55,856 nucleotides of DNA from CAYLXX01 sp964387955 (GCA_964387955.1 CAYLXX010000002.1:1-55856); one strand, 5' to 3'. Shown: positions 1-8,076, numbered from the stretch's first letter. A program made the numbers and translations. The notes: generated from the letters alone by a model not told the origin.

Positions 1-47
1 TAACAAGGTATCCGTTCTGGAAGGAGCGGATGGATCACCTCCTTTCT
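1..47 (+). rRNA. rrs: 16S rRNA, 3' end (partial)
   Basis: The window opens inside the 3' end of a small-subunit rRNA. Helix 45 is readable: an 8-bp stem (11-18 with 23-30, some G-U pairs) closes a GGAA tetraloop, the site KsgA normally dimethylates. It is followed by the GGATCACCTCC tail carrying the anti-Shine-Dalgarno CCTCC at 38-43, so SD-dependent initiation is possible. The 3' end near 47 is set by analogy with the Bacillus-type CCTTTCT ending. A T-rich run follows. No spacer tRNA, 23S or 5S gene follows within this window. Confidence 0.95.
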
Positions 48-192
48 TTTTTTTATTTTGCATTCTGTGCAAAGTCGTTCGCCAAAACTTTATAAATTTG
101 ACGAATTGGTTTCTTTAAGTAAAGAAAACAGACTACCGGTGAAGTAGTAAAACTCATCTTTCCTAGCCCGATTATTAGACTAAATCTAGAAA

Positions 193-576
193 ATGGAAAA
201 ATGCTCTAAACATACAATTGACTCCTTTGCTCATCAAAGCGGCGTCAACCACCTGACCGACTCACTTCACAACAAAATTGTGACAATTATTAATCAGTCT
301 CAAGATGTCCCCATGAGCGTTGACGAAATTCAAGAAGCTCTTCAACCTCATAAGGTAGTGCTTGGTCCTCATATGCCTGTTGACAATACGCCTGAAATAC
401 AGCAAGTAGAACAAGGACGATTTGTTCGAGAACAACGCTTCGTTCAACATAAACGCGACGGATCGATTTTAGGCCATTTTACTTTACGCTCAGATAAACC
501 CTGCGAAACGAGTGCATTAAGAAGCGGAGTAGAAGTGATGATAGACGAACTTTTTGCCTCAATGCCAGAAAAATAA
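193..576 (+). CDS. hypothetical protein, 127 aa
   Basis: Not recognised. It is a hydrophilic, soluble-looking protein with no signal peptide, no membrane segment and no clear motif. It lies 145 nt after the 16S end, and the spacer holds only a weak 7-bp hairpin (about 111-128). No SD precedes the ATG. A poor -10-like hexamer, TAAATC, sits 6 nt upstream at 181-186, which would fit the leaderless starts seen elsewhere in the window. The 3' end overlaps the convergent membrane gene by 18 bp. The frame is plausible but coding status is not proven. Confidence 0.5.
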   Translation: MEKCSKHTIDSFAHQSGVNHLTDSLHNKIVTIINQSQDVPMSVDEIQEALQPHKVVLGPHMPVDNTPEIQQVEQGRFVREQRFVQHKRDGSILGHFTLRSDKPCETSALRSGVEVMIDELFASMPEK

Positions 577-915
577 TACATAAAACATTACTCCTACTCC
601 TACCATTACCCCAAAGATAGATATAGTTTGATAGATAATATAGATAGCATGATTGTCAAGATTTTTTAGACCAAAATCATACGGTCTGTATTTTCTTTCA
701 TTAAATTGATGTGCAAACCAATACATCATTTCACCTAGATGCCGCACTGCAATATAGGCTCCAATCATTACCACCATAAATTTAAAAGAAATAAACCCTA
801 GAAAGAAAATTATTAAAACTAGCGGAAGTAAAACCAACAAATCACCTCTAATAAAAAATGAGAAAAGTTTGAAGGGTAGAGGAAGCTCAGTAAAGAACCA
901 TTTATTATCTATCAT
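559..915 (-). CDS. small hypothetical membrane protein, 118 aa
   Basis: Not recognised. It has three probable membrane segments: residues about 18-38, 40-58 and 93-115, the last ending in a Phe-rich tail. A charged, aromatic stretch lies between the second and third. Its ATG overlaps the stop of the upstream DUF62-like gene in an ATGA arrangement, so it is probably the last cistron of the leftward CBS-transporter-DUF62 operon and translationally coupled to it. A role beside the transporter is possible, but nothing in the sequence shows one. Confidence 0.6.
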   Translation of the reverse strand: MIDNKWFFTELPLPFKLFSFFIRGDLLVLLPLVLIIFFLGFISFKFMVVMIGAYIAVRHLGEMMYWFAHQFNERKYRPYDFGLKNLDNHAIYIIYQTISIFGVMVGVGVMFYVLFFWH

Positions 916-1739
916 TTCCCCATAATCTCAATTTTTGCACCAGGTAGTGGATCATTAAAGGCATGTACTCCAGTAGATCGTTCGTGACTGGTGAAGTGTC
1001 GCCAGATAGTAATTTCGATGTACGGATTGTCTTTTTTACCAGATGAACCTGGATAAATCACTAGTTCCCCAGGTTTATGACCGAATAAATTATCGACAAA
1101 CGTGGCTTCTTGTTGAACAGCACCGATTTTAATTTTTATTTTCTCGCCATACTCATAACGACCCTTAAGATCTTCATGAGTAAGAGTAGTTTTTATATTG
1201 CCGTAATTATCTATATGACCGACATAATACCCCTCAACTTCTGGTATTTCGTTTAGTGATATTTCTTCCAGTTCCAGTTCATCTTCAAGACTATCCATAA
1301 TATGGGCTGCAACGCGAGGATAAAGGTCACGGGAGCGAAATTGACTTCCCTTATTTAACCCTTTATATATAAATAGTTCATCGATATCAGATTTGATAAA
1401 CGAATGATTATAACCTGCATTCGGCCCCATAACGTACATTCCCGATTTTAATCGCATCACCACAAATTCAGCGCCCTGTGCTTTTTCCACTCGAGCCTCT
1501 GATTGGATACGTGGATCTGTATTTTGAAAAATTATAGTTTCCAGTGGCCGGCCGTACCGTTCTTCGACAGCCACAATTTGATTAATAATATAGCCCGTGT
1601 GAATCGTCGATGGCGTAGATGAAGTAAATGAAATATTAGGCATAGAAGGATCTTTCAGAAATCCTTCAACCGCTGTACGAACTTCCTGGCACGTTAGTGA
1701 GTCATCAACCCAATCTGCTACCACAATTAGTTTTTTCAT
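912..1739 (-). CDS. diverged DUF62 (SAM hydroxide adenosyltransferase-like) protein
   Basis: The 275-residue protein follows the two-domain layout of the DUF62 / S-adenosylmethionine hydrolase family, whose known members split SAM to adenosine and methionine. The N domain has an N-T-D-P segment near residue 75 matching the family's V-D-P-G. The C domain has H-I-D-N-Y-G-N-I near 175, matching the conserved D-N-F-G-N. The key sites have drifted: the Arg after the Asp is one residue further on, the usual F-H-G-R-D reads F-R-S-R-D (catalytic His replaced by Arg), and the P-D-N-G loop reads G-P-N-A-G. It may bind a different nucleoside or be inactive. The start overlaps the transporter stop (ATGA), implying coupling. 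Confidence 0.7.
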   Translation of the reverse strand: MKKLIVVADWVDDSLTCQEVRTAVEGFLKDPSMPNISFTSSTPSTIHTGYIINQIVAVEERYGRPLETIIFQNTDPRIQSEARVEKAQGAEFVVMRLKSGMYVMGPNAGYNHSFIKSDIDELFIYKGLNKGSQFRSRDLYPRVAAHIMDSLEDELELEEISLNEIPEVEGYYVGHIDNYGNIKTTLTHEDLKGRYEYGEKIKIKIGAVQQEATFVDNLFGHKPGELVIYPGSSGKKDNPYIEITIWRHFTSHERSTGVHAFNDPLPGAKIEIMGK

Positions 1740-3168
1740 ATATTTCCTAATACTCCACTTATAACTGCCAAAATTATAGCAATCACCAGTACAATCGACC
1801 CGACTATGGATACAATATTATCAAATTTTGTATTGGTATAGGGCCCCATAATGGATTTATTATTGACAATTTTCAATGTGAAAAATAAAACTACTGGTAG
1901 AAGAATGGCGTTGAGCGTCTGAGTGAAAAAGACAATTTTAAAAAGTGATACGTAGGGGTTGATTGCAATAAGCGCTGCAATAATAAGATTGGTGAGAAAA
2001 AAGCCGTAAAATAATCTACTTTTGCGAAATGGTTTATCAAGCGTTCCCTCAAATCCAAAAAACTCTGAGAATGCATAGGCAGTAGAAAGTGAAACAATAA
2101 TCATACCGATGATGGCTGCATTCATCAAACCAAAGGCAAAAAGTAGTCCAGATAGTTCTCCGGCAAAAGGGCGTATTGCTAAAGCCGCTTGTTCTCCCGA
2201 GGCCAGCGGAATGTGGTGCATATACAAAGTTGCGGCAGTGGCCACAATGATAAAAAATGTAAAAACATTGGATAAAGTGGCGCCAAAAAATGCCTCAAGT
2301 TTGGCAAATCTAAGATTGGTTATCGGTACATTTTTATCTTTCATATAACTTTGAACAAAAAATTGTCCCCATGGTGTAATGGTCGTACCTATGATGGCAA
2401 TCGCGCCGAGAATAAAATCACCAGACAATATTTCTTTACTTGGAACAACCAGACCTTTTAAAGCATCGCCCCAATCGGGTTGGCCTTTGATTGCAGCAAA
2501 AACATAACTTAGGTATAAAACTCCACCGAGAAGGAAAATTTTTTGAGTCGTGCGATAGTTAGCAGCGGTAATAATAATAAAAGAGACGCCAATGGAGAAA
2601 AAAATAAACAATGTTGTCGGTAAACCCAACATGTTACCTGACACTTTCAAAGCGGCAACGTTGGACAATGTTGTACCAAAGTTAGTGATCGCAAGCAGAA
2701 AAAACATTAGTACAGCAATCCTGATTCCAAAGCGCTCACGGATCAGATCGGCCAAGCCGCGTCCGGCGACTATCGCAACGCGTGAACCCATTTCTTGCGT
2801 AATTGTGTACAGAATCGTTAACGGAATCAACGTGATGAGGATTGCGTAGCCAAAACGTGCACCAGCCATAGCATACGTTGTCACACCTGCGCCATCATTA
2901 CCGGCCATCGTGGCAATAGTTGATGGCCCAAGCACAGCCAAAAAAAGGANNNNNNNNNNNNNNNNNNNNNNNNNNNNNNNNNNNNNNNNNNNNNNNNNNN
3001 NNNNNNNNNNNNNNNNNNNNNNNNNNNNNNNNNNNNNNNNNNNNNNNNNTCATTACCGGCCATCGTGGCAATAGTTGATGGCCCAAGCACAGCCAAAAAA
3101 AGGAGTAATTTTCTCCGTATTCGATACGGCGATTGGTAATTAAATAGCTTTTTAAGTTGGTTTTGCAT
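1736..3168 (-). CDS. NRAMP/SLC11-related divalent metal transporter, probably Mg2+ (interrupted by an artificial gap)
   Basis: This is a polytopic membrane protein of the NRAMP superfamily. Instead of the DPGN of Mn/Fe transporters, helix 1 has A-G-N-D-G-A-G, and helix 6 has T-I-T-P-W-G-Q instead of the MPH-type metal site. As I recall, an Asp without the Asn and a TPW helix 6 mark the NRAMP-related Mg2+ transporters (NRMT). The coding sequence is broken by 100 N at 2950-3049. Removing the Ns and one copy of the 55-bp flanking duplication leaves 1278 nt, an intact 425-aa frame. The ATG at 3168 overlaps the stop of the CBS gene (TGATG), so the two are coupled. The neighbouring MgtE-like cytosolic protein supports Mg2+ as substrate (inference). 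Confidence 0.85.
2895..3104. repeat. 55-bp direct repeat flanking a 100-N scaffold gap
   Basis: Positions 2895-2949 and 3050-3104 are identical over 55 bp and sit directly either side of exactly 100 N (2950-3049). This is the signature of two contigs that overlap by one assembly k-mer but were joined with a placeholder gap. The biological sequence probably contains one copy and no gap, because collapsing it restores the transporter reading frame. Confidence 0.93.
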
Positions 3169-4373
3169 CAGATTTTTTTCAGAATATGCTCGGCGACGTC
3201 ATCGAATGTGATAATACCTAGCACTTGTTTTTCTCGATCAATTACCGGGAGAGCAAACAACTTGTACTTGAGCATTTTTTTTATGGCAATTTCTCGGGGA
3301 GTGGTCATATGTATTACCACCACGTTTTGAGTCATAAATTTATAGACTGACATATCTGCAGGTTGTAACAAGACTTCGTGCAAATTAAATACGCCCACCA
3401 GCTGATTATTTTCATTAAGTACATAGATGTACGTCAAAAAAGAATAATCTGTAGTGGATTTTTTGATGATATCAACTACTTCATGTACTGTATTTTTAGG
3501 CAAGACAGTCAGATATTCGCTTGTTAACATTTCACCAATATCAGTAGTAGAAAGATTCAAAAGGTGGTGCAGTTTTTTTTGCGTGTGTTCATCAAGCAGT
3601 GACAACACGTGTTCTCTTTTTTTAGGGGAAAAGGTAAGCAGGACATCTACAGCATCGTCGGGATCCATGTAGCGAATAATTTTTTCGATATCTTCGATAG
3701 GTAGCTGTCTAAATATAGCGGTCTGATAATTTAAATTGAGGTTGGAAATAACTTCGGCCGCATATTCTTTATCAAGCAGCGTAAGAATTTTTCGGATATT
3801 GACGATATTGGTTTTTTCGAGATGGTCTGCCAAATCTTCTGGTGGAATTTTTTCGAGTTTTGATTCTTCTTTTTTAAGCTGCACTCTTCCGCGAGTAAGT
3901 TCAAGCGGCTGGATATCTCCCCAAGAAAGAAAATCAGACGTAACGCGCTGACCAAATGTCTGAAAAAAACTTATGACCACTTTTTCAAGACGCAACCAAC
4001 GTAAGATGCCAATCCAGCCGATATCTACACCGGCGATATAAAGAACAGGTTTATCTTGAATAACAACATCGTTGACGCGTACTATTTTGTTGCCTTGAAG
4101 ATCGATAATTTGTTTATCAAGCAGATTTCGCATCACATATAGCTCATTTTCGGCCAGCTCAGTTGTTTCGTACTGTTTTGCAAGAGTTATGACATGGTTG
4201 ATTTTTATGAGGTATTTAACAGGGATTATGAGTTTACTACCTGTTCGCTCAATAACAAGTTTCGTTAAAGTAGGTTGATCCTCTGCCAGAAAAATGAGGT
4301 CTTGCAAAGTACCGACGGTAATGCCGTCTTCTGTCGTAACTGTCTTTCCTTTAACTTCTGAAAAATAGAGCAT
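3168..4373 (-). CDS. PRC-barrel / MgtE N-domain / CBS-pair protein
   Basis: A soluble 401-aa protein with the cytosolic architecture of the MgtE magnesium channel but no membrane part. Residues about 1-80 and 85-160 look like two PRC-barrel units. Residues about 180-285 are the helical MgtE N-domain repeat, with recurring 'dDAvdvL' and 'ls.Ld' segments. Residues about 285-401 are two CBS motifs. In MgtE these parts sense Mg2+ and nucleotides and gate the pore. Here the downstream, translationally coupled partner is the NRAMP-related transporter, so this protein is probably its regulatory subunit (inference). No leaderless -10 or good SD was seen before the ATG. Confidence 0.85.
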   Translation of the reverse strand: MLYFSEVKGKTVTTEDGITVGTLQDLIFLAEDQPTLTKLVIERTGSKLIIPVKYLIKINHVITLAKQYETTELAENELYVMRNLLDKQIIDLQGNKIVRVNDVVIQDKPVLYIAGVDIGWIGILRWLRLEKVVISFFQTFGQRVTSDFLSWGDIQPLELTRGRVQLKKEESKLEKIPPEDLADHLEKTNIVNIRKILTLLDKEYAAEVISNLNLNYQTAIFRQLPIEDIEKIIRYMDPDDAVDVLLTFSPKKREHVLSLLDEHTQKKLHHLLNLSTTDIGEMLTSEYLTVLPKNTVHEVVDIIKKSTTDYSFLTYIYVLNENNQLVGVFNLHEVLLQPADMSVYKFMTQNVVVIHMTTPREIAIKKMLKYKLFALPVIDREKQVLGIITFDDVAEHILKKI

Positions 4374-4444
4374 CTGAAAAATATGGTCATGAGATGACCT
4401 TCTCTCACAATAGCAACCCGTATCTTAGCTGTCAATAGCTTTTG

Positions 4445-4453
4445 TGGTATAAT
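4445..4453 (+). promoter_or_regulatory. extended -10 promoter of tRNA-Ile
   Basis: TGG-TATAAT ends 11 nt before the mature tRNA 5' end, predicting a transcript leader of about 4-5 nt. A weak -35 (TTAGCT, 4425-4430) lies 17 nt upstream. Confidence 0.8.
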
Positions 4454-4464
4454 TTTAACACATC

Positions 4465-4536
4465 GGGTGCGTAGTTTAGTGGTAAAACACTTCTCTGATA
4501 AAGAAGAGACCGATAGTCCGATTCTATCCGCACCCA
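4465..4536 (+). tRNA. tRNA-Ile(GAT)
   Basis: A full cloverleaf folds: 7-bp acceptor GGGTGCG/CGCACCC, 4-bp D stem GTTT/AAAC, anticodon stem CTTCT/AGAAG with loop CTGATAA (anticodon GAT), and T stem GATAG/CTATC. The discriminator is A at 4536 and CCA is not encoded. The T loop reads TCCGATT, with C instead of the near-universal T at position 55, where pseudouridine normally forms. The stop codon of the convergent rdgB-like gene begins at the very next base. Confidence 0.93.
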
Positions 4537-5076
4537 CTACTTCAAATATTTTTTTAAAGCTTCCAGTGCTTTCCTATTGGCTTTATGCATATCATGATCA
4601 TTAGGATCTCTTTGGGCATTTGTTAGACGAGAACCTTTTTGTATAAAAATAGCATCCCAGCCAAAACCATTTTTGCCGCGTGGCCTGGGAGGCATTGTCC
4701 CTTCGGCAGTTGTAGATATATATTTGGCACGTTTACCATCATAGTAGGTTAAAGTTACTCGCACTAAAATTTTATTATTTTTATACATCTGAGCGATCTG
4801 ACAAATCTTTTTTAACGTAACTGTTTGCCAAAACCACTTTATCAGCGGTCCGGGAAAACCATTTAAGCAATCAATTTCGATTGAGGCATCCCAGATGACT
4901 ACTGGTTTTTTGACCAACTTCCATGCTTGCTTAACTTTATGCTCTGCGATTTTATTAGCGTTCATTTCCTGAATTTCATCAAGATCGACATCTATATGTT
5001 TGATATTTTCACCGAATATTTGTTTGGCGTCTTTAAGTTTTCCAGGATTTGCAGTAACGAAGTAGAAGTTCTTCAT
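4537..5076 (-). CDS. rdgB: RdgB/HAM1-type non-canonical purine NTP pyrophosphatase
   Basis: A 179-aa protein of the ITPase family that hydrolyses dITP/XTP and keeps deaminated purines out of nucleic acids. It shows the N-terminal T-A-N-P-G-K-L substrate loop, a D-A-S-I-E-I-D-C-L-N-G-F-P-G-P segment (the family's active-site D.sGL..d.LnG.PG), and G-F-G-W-D-A-I-F near residue 137 (family G-[FY]-G-[YW]-D-P-[IV]-F). The Gly after the active-site Asp/Ser is changed, so the protein is divergent. Transcription probably starts at the ATG, since TGATACAAT ends 6 nt upstream. The gene faces and abuts tRNA-Ile. Confidence 0.85.
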   Translation of the reverse strand: MKNFYFVTANPGKLKDAKQIFGENIKHIDVDLDEIQEMNANKIAEHKVKQAWKLVKKPVVIWDASIEIDCLNGFPGPLIKWFWQTVTLKKICQIAQMYKNNKILVRVTLTYYDGKRAKYISTTAEGTMPPRPRGKNGFGWDAIFIQKGSRLTNAQRDPNDHDMHKANRKALEALKKYLK

Positions 5077-5082
5077 GCGGCT

Positions 5083-5091
5083 ATTGTATCA
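5083..5091 (-). promoter_or_regulatory. extended -10 of rdgB-like gene, leaderless
   Basis: TGA-TACAAT on the minus strand, 6 nt before the ATG at 5076, with no SD between them. The predicted transcription start coincides with the start codon. Confidence 0.7.
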
Positions 5092-5108
5092 GAATAAAGA
5101 CCTGGTTT

Positions 5109-5117
5109 TGATATAAT
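5109..5117 (+). promoter_or_regulatory. extended -10 promoter of tRNA-Val
   Basis: TGA-TATAAT ends 11 nt before the mature tRNA, the same spacing as at tRNA-Ile. Confidence 0.8.
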
Positions 5118-5128
5118 TGAGGTTATTA

Positions 5129-5202
5129 GGCCGCTTAGCTCAGTTGGTTAGAGCGTTGCGCTTACATCGCAAAGGCCGGGGGTTCGAGCCCCTCAGCGGC
5201 CA
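5129..5202 (+). tRNA. tRNA-Val(TAC)
   Basis: The cloverleaf has acceptor GGCCGCT/AGCGGCC, D stem GCTC/GAGC, anticodon stem TTGCG/CGCAA with loop CTTACAT (anticodon TAC, reading GUA), and a GC-rich T stem with standard TTCGAGC loop. The discriminator is A at 5202 and CCA is not encoded. As at tRNA-Ile, the stop codon of the convergent gene starts at the next base (5203). Confidence 0.95.
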
Positions 5203-5559
5203 CTATTTTTTTCGAAGATATTGAGCAACACGCGCTTCCAGACTTTTTTCTACCTTTTGATATTGTAGTTCTTCTGCAGTTCTTGATCTTGGACGAATGG
5301 TTCCTTTACCGATATAATCATCACCTACTCTAAATCCTTGTTTAGACACTTCATATCCAGCCGGTACGTCATTCCTTCCAATAAAATTACGGATCCCAAG
5401 AATTGCCTGGCCTATAAATGAAAGATCGAAGGAAAGCTTTGTATCAATTTTCAATTTAACTTCTGTATCTTCAGTAATATCATATACACGGGTTCTTATG
5501 AAGCCTTTATTAACTTTAAAAATTCTTCCAGAATTTTGTTCATTTTCTTTTTCTCCCAT
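5203..5559 (-). CDS. hypothetical protein, 118 aa
   Basis: Not recognised. The protein is hydrophilic, with charged ends and a predicted beta-rich middle (alternating hydrophobic residues about 18-50) followed by a basic C-terminal helix rich in Arg/Lys. It has no Cys, no signal peptide and no membrane segment. It starts 2 nt after the stop of the double ATP-grasp gene, so the two are probably co-transcribed and it may serve the same unknown pathway. Its stop codon abuts tRNA-Val. Confidence 0.6.
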   Translation of the reverse strand: MGEKENEQNSGRIFKVNKGFIRTRVYDITEDTEVKLKIDTKLSFDLSFIGQAILGIRNFIGRNDVPAGYEVSKQGFRVGDDYIGKGTIRPRSRTAEELQYQKVEKSLEARVAQYLRKK

Positions 5560-5561
5560 AG

Positions 5562-8042
5562 TTAAATCAAATTTGTCTGCAAATGGTAGTAAGGTGGGCG
5601 ATTCTTGTAGCGTTTGATAGCCATTTTGATAATCTCTTCAATAAAGTCGCCGTAGTCCATACCGATGAGCTCAGCACAAGCCGGCACGCAGTCGTTGATA
5701 TTGATTGAAGGGTTGGGATTTAACTCAAGCACATAGGGATTGCCGTCTTGATCCACGCGCACTTCAACACGACCGTAATCATGACAGTCTAATATATTGT
5801 ATGTATCTAGTGAAATCTCAGAAATTAAAGACTCAAGCCGCTTACTAATGTTTTTAGGAGGTCTTTGCACTTTGATACCTTTATCATAAATTTCACTATT
5901 AGTCCATTTTGCATCGTACGGGTAAATGTGCCAATAACCCTCGGGCATATCCTGAAATAACGATCTTGAAAGTGGCAAAACTCTCACGTCATGTTCATCA
6001 TCGTTACCGATAATCGAGACATCATACTCATCTCCTTCGATATATTCTTCGATAAGCGCTGGCCTACCCAACTCTTTAACTACTTTTTCCAATTGCCTGT
6101 CCAATTCCTTTTTATTGGTGACAACCGAGTCATTGGTAATACCGATGGAATTATCAGTGTTACCTGGCTTAACAATCAAGGGATAACGGAGGTCTTCGTC
6201 TATCTCATCATCCATTGTGTACACATAGTCCCAATTAGGCGTGGGAATGTCGTGAAAGGCAAGCAATTTTTTTACGCGGATTTTATCAATACATAAGGCA
6301 AGTGTAAGGGGATTGGAGCCGGTATAAGGAATTTGTAAACTATCAAGGACTGCAGCTGAGTGAGGTTCGAGCAAACTTGAATCGTTGATTCTCTCGCAGA
6401 CATTGAAAACCATATCAACATCGGTTTGGTTAAGTTCGGTAAATGTCTTAGGTAAATTATTAAAATCAAAAAAAGTCACTTTATAGCCGCGATCGAGGAG
6501 CGTTTGCTCAATATTTTTCCCGACAGACATGAGATCCTGCTCGACGCTGTCTCCGTGAGATGATTCATAGATATTGCAGGCGATTCCCACATGCAGTTTG
6601 CGGACATTACGACTTGAGACACGACGAATATGCTCAATTTTCACTGCTCGCATCAACGTGTCTTTACTTACCGAGGCAAACGTGAATCTGTGCTTCCTTG
6701 AAGTTTTACCAATCGACGAAGCAGGATCAAACTTCACCACTTTGTAACGAATATAGCGCAAAGCATCGTCTAAATTATCTTGCGCGTCAACTGGGTTGCG
6801 GCCTGATACAGTTAACCAACCCAAATACTCAAAACCATCCGGCTGCACGAGCACTGGCTCGCCAATTTTTTTATAAATCTCAAGTTCTTCTAGATATTTA
6901 CGTTTACGTATACGGTCATTAATATCAAGCTGTACCAAAATTCCCGAGTCATCAGGGTATAAATCCCACCCAATAATGTATTTATGTGGGTGTTCGGGTT
7001 TGTGAATTTTGATATATTGACCCAATGAGATCTTGGCGGCATTCTCGATCAGGTCAACGTTCCAGGCGCTTTTGGTGTATGAGTAAACATAGTCACCACC
7101 CATACGTAAATTGATTTCGATTGGTACCGGACCATTGGGAGTAGATTTGGCTTCAAAATGTATGCAACCGTGCTGAACTCCAAGTTTCTCAAGTGTTTCC
7201 TCCACCAGATCAATAAGCGTACGTTGATTTTCTTGAGGGAGATTAGAAGGAATTGCTTGACCATTGTCATAAAAAAACGACCCTTTATTTTTATTGTAGT
7301 TGTCGGAGATCGAATAAAATTTCACTTTGCCGTTTTGTATAAGTAAATCAATATCCACTTCGTCACCGTCAATATATTCTTCCACAAAAATTTCCAAACC
7401 GTCTGCCAGTGCCGACTCGATGTTGGTGGAAATATTTTTTTTGATGTAGCTATACCACTCGAACAGTTCATCTCGATCATTCACTTTGGTGACAAAATTG
7501 CTTTGACTGCCGTAAACTGGCTTGATAACCAAAGGAAATTTGAAATTATCAAGAACATATCCCAAATCTGTGTTACCACGAATTAAATGATGTTTGGGCG
7601 TAGGAATATTATTTTCTAGACAAAACTCGCGAAACAAGAATTTGTTGCGTACTTTTTTGGCAACATGATAGGGGATACCTATGAAATTAAATTTATCAAT
7701 AATTTTGGAGGCCAATAAAACATCATCTTCCCAAAAAGTTATGACGCCGTCGATTTTGACACTGCGATTATTAAGGATAAATTTCGAAACCTCTTGTATT
7801 GATTCTTTATGGTTATATGTATCGGCCAGTATCCAATGATCCACATACGGAGAAGCCCAATTTTTTTCTTTATTTAAGACCACAACTGTAAGTCCGAGTT
7901 TTTTGAGTCTCTGAAAAATAAACTTTTTCTTAATAAATCCTGTATTGACTATAAGCAACGTTTTACCAGACAATGCATAGCCATTACCAGCAGGTGGAGC
8001 GTATGTTTCTTTTTGATTTTTTTTTACTATTTTTCGTTTCAT
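5562..8042 (-). CDS. double ATP-grasp ligase (CarB-like half plus D-Ala-D-Ala-ligase-like half)
   Basis: An 826-aa fusion of two ATP-grasp modules. The first (about 20-350) resembles carbamoyl-phosphate-synthase/amino-acid-ligase ATP-grasp: a pre-ATP fold, the V-I-K-P-V-Y-G-S-Q-S glycine loop, a V-E-E-Y-I-D-G-D-E-V strand, and the metal-binding E-I-N-L-R-M-G-G. The second (about 480-826) resembles Ddl: N-V-C-E-R, T-G-S-N-P, I-V-K-P-G-N-T-D-N-S-I-G, E-E-Y-I-E-G-D-E-Y-D-V-S and E-L-N-P-N-P-S. Such enzymes join carboxylates to amines through acyl-phosphates. The substrate here is unknown; a peptide or peptidoglycan-type ligation is possible. I chose the ATG at 8042. The frame is open up to a TTG at 8108, but that TTG lies inside a terminator hairpin upstream of the promoter. 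Confidence 0.85.
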   Translation of the reverse strand: MKRKIVKKNQKETYAPPAGNGYALSGKTLLIVNTGFIKKKFIFQRLKKLGLTVVVLNKEKNWASPYVDHWILADTYNHKESIQEVSKFILNNRSVKIDGVITFWEDDVLLASKIIDKFNFIGIPYHVAKKVRNKFLFREFCLENNIPTPKHHLIRGNTDLGYVLDNFKFPLVIKPVYGSQSNFVTKVNDRDELFEWYSYIKKNISTNIESALADGLEIFVEEYIDGDEVDIDLLIQNGKVKFYSISDNYNKNKGSFFYDNGQAIPSNLPQENQRTLIDLVEETLEKLGVQHGCIHFEAKSTPNGPVPIEINLRMGGDYVYSYTKSAWNVDLIENAAKISLGQYIKIHKPEHPHKYIIGWDLYPDDSGILVQLDINDRIRKRKYLEELEIYKKIGEPVLVQPDGFEYLGWLTVSGRNPVDAQDNLDDALRYIRYKVVKFDPASSIGKTSRKHRFTFASVSKDTLMRAVKIEHIRRVSSRNVRKLHVGIACNIYESSHGDSVEQDLMSVGKNIEQTLLDRGYKVTFFDFNNLPKTFTELNQTDVDMVFNVCERINDSSLLEPHSAAVLDSLQIPYTGSNPLTLALCIDKIRVKKLLAFHDIPTPNWDYVYTMDDEIDEDLRYPLIVKPGNTDNSIGITNDSVVTNKKELDRQLEKVVKELGRPALIEEYIEGDEYDVSIIGNDDEHDVRVLPLSRSLFQDMPEGYWHIYPYDAKWTNSEIYDKGIKVQRPPKNISKRLESLISEISLDTYNILDCHDYGRVEVRVDQDGNPYVLELNPNPSININDCVPACAELIGMDYGDFIEEIIKMAIKRYKNRPPYYHLQTNLI

Positions 8043-8076
8043 GTAACTAAAAAAATGCAAGCCAAAATATGTAGTG

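Noticed and set aside
2895..3104. Possible biological direct repeat or duplicated transporter segment
   Set aside because: Exact 55-bp flanks on a 100-N gap are an assembly overlap, not a repeat element.
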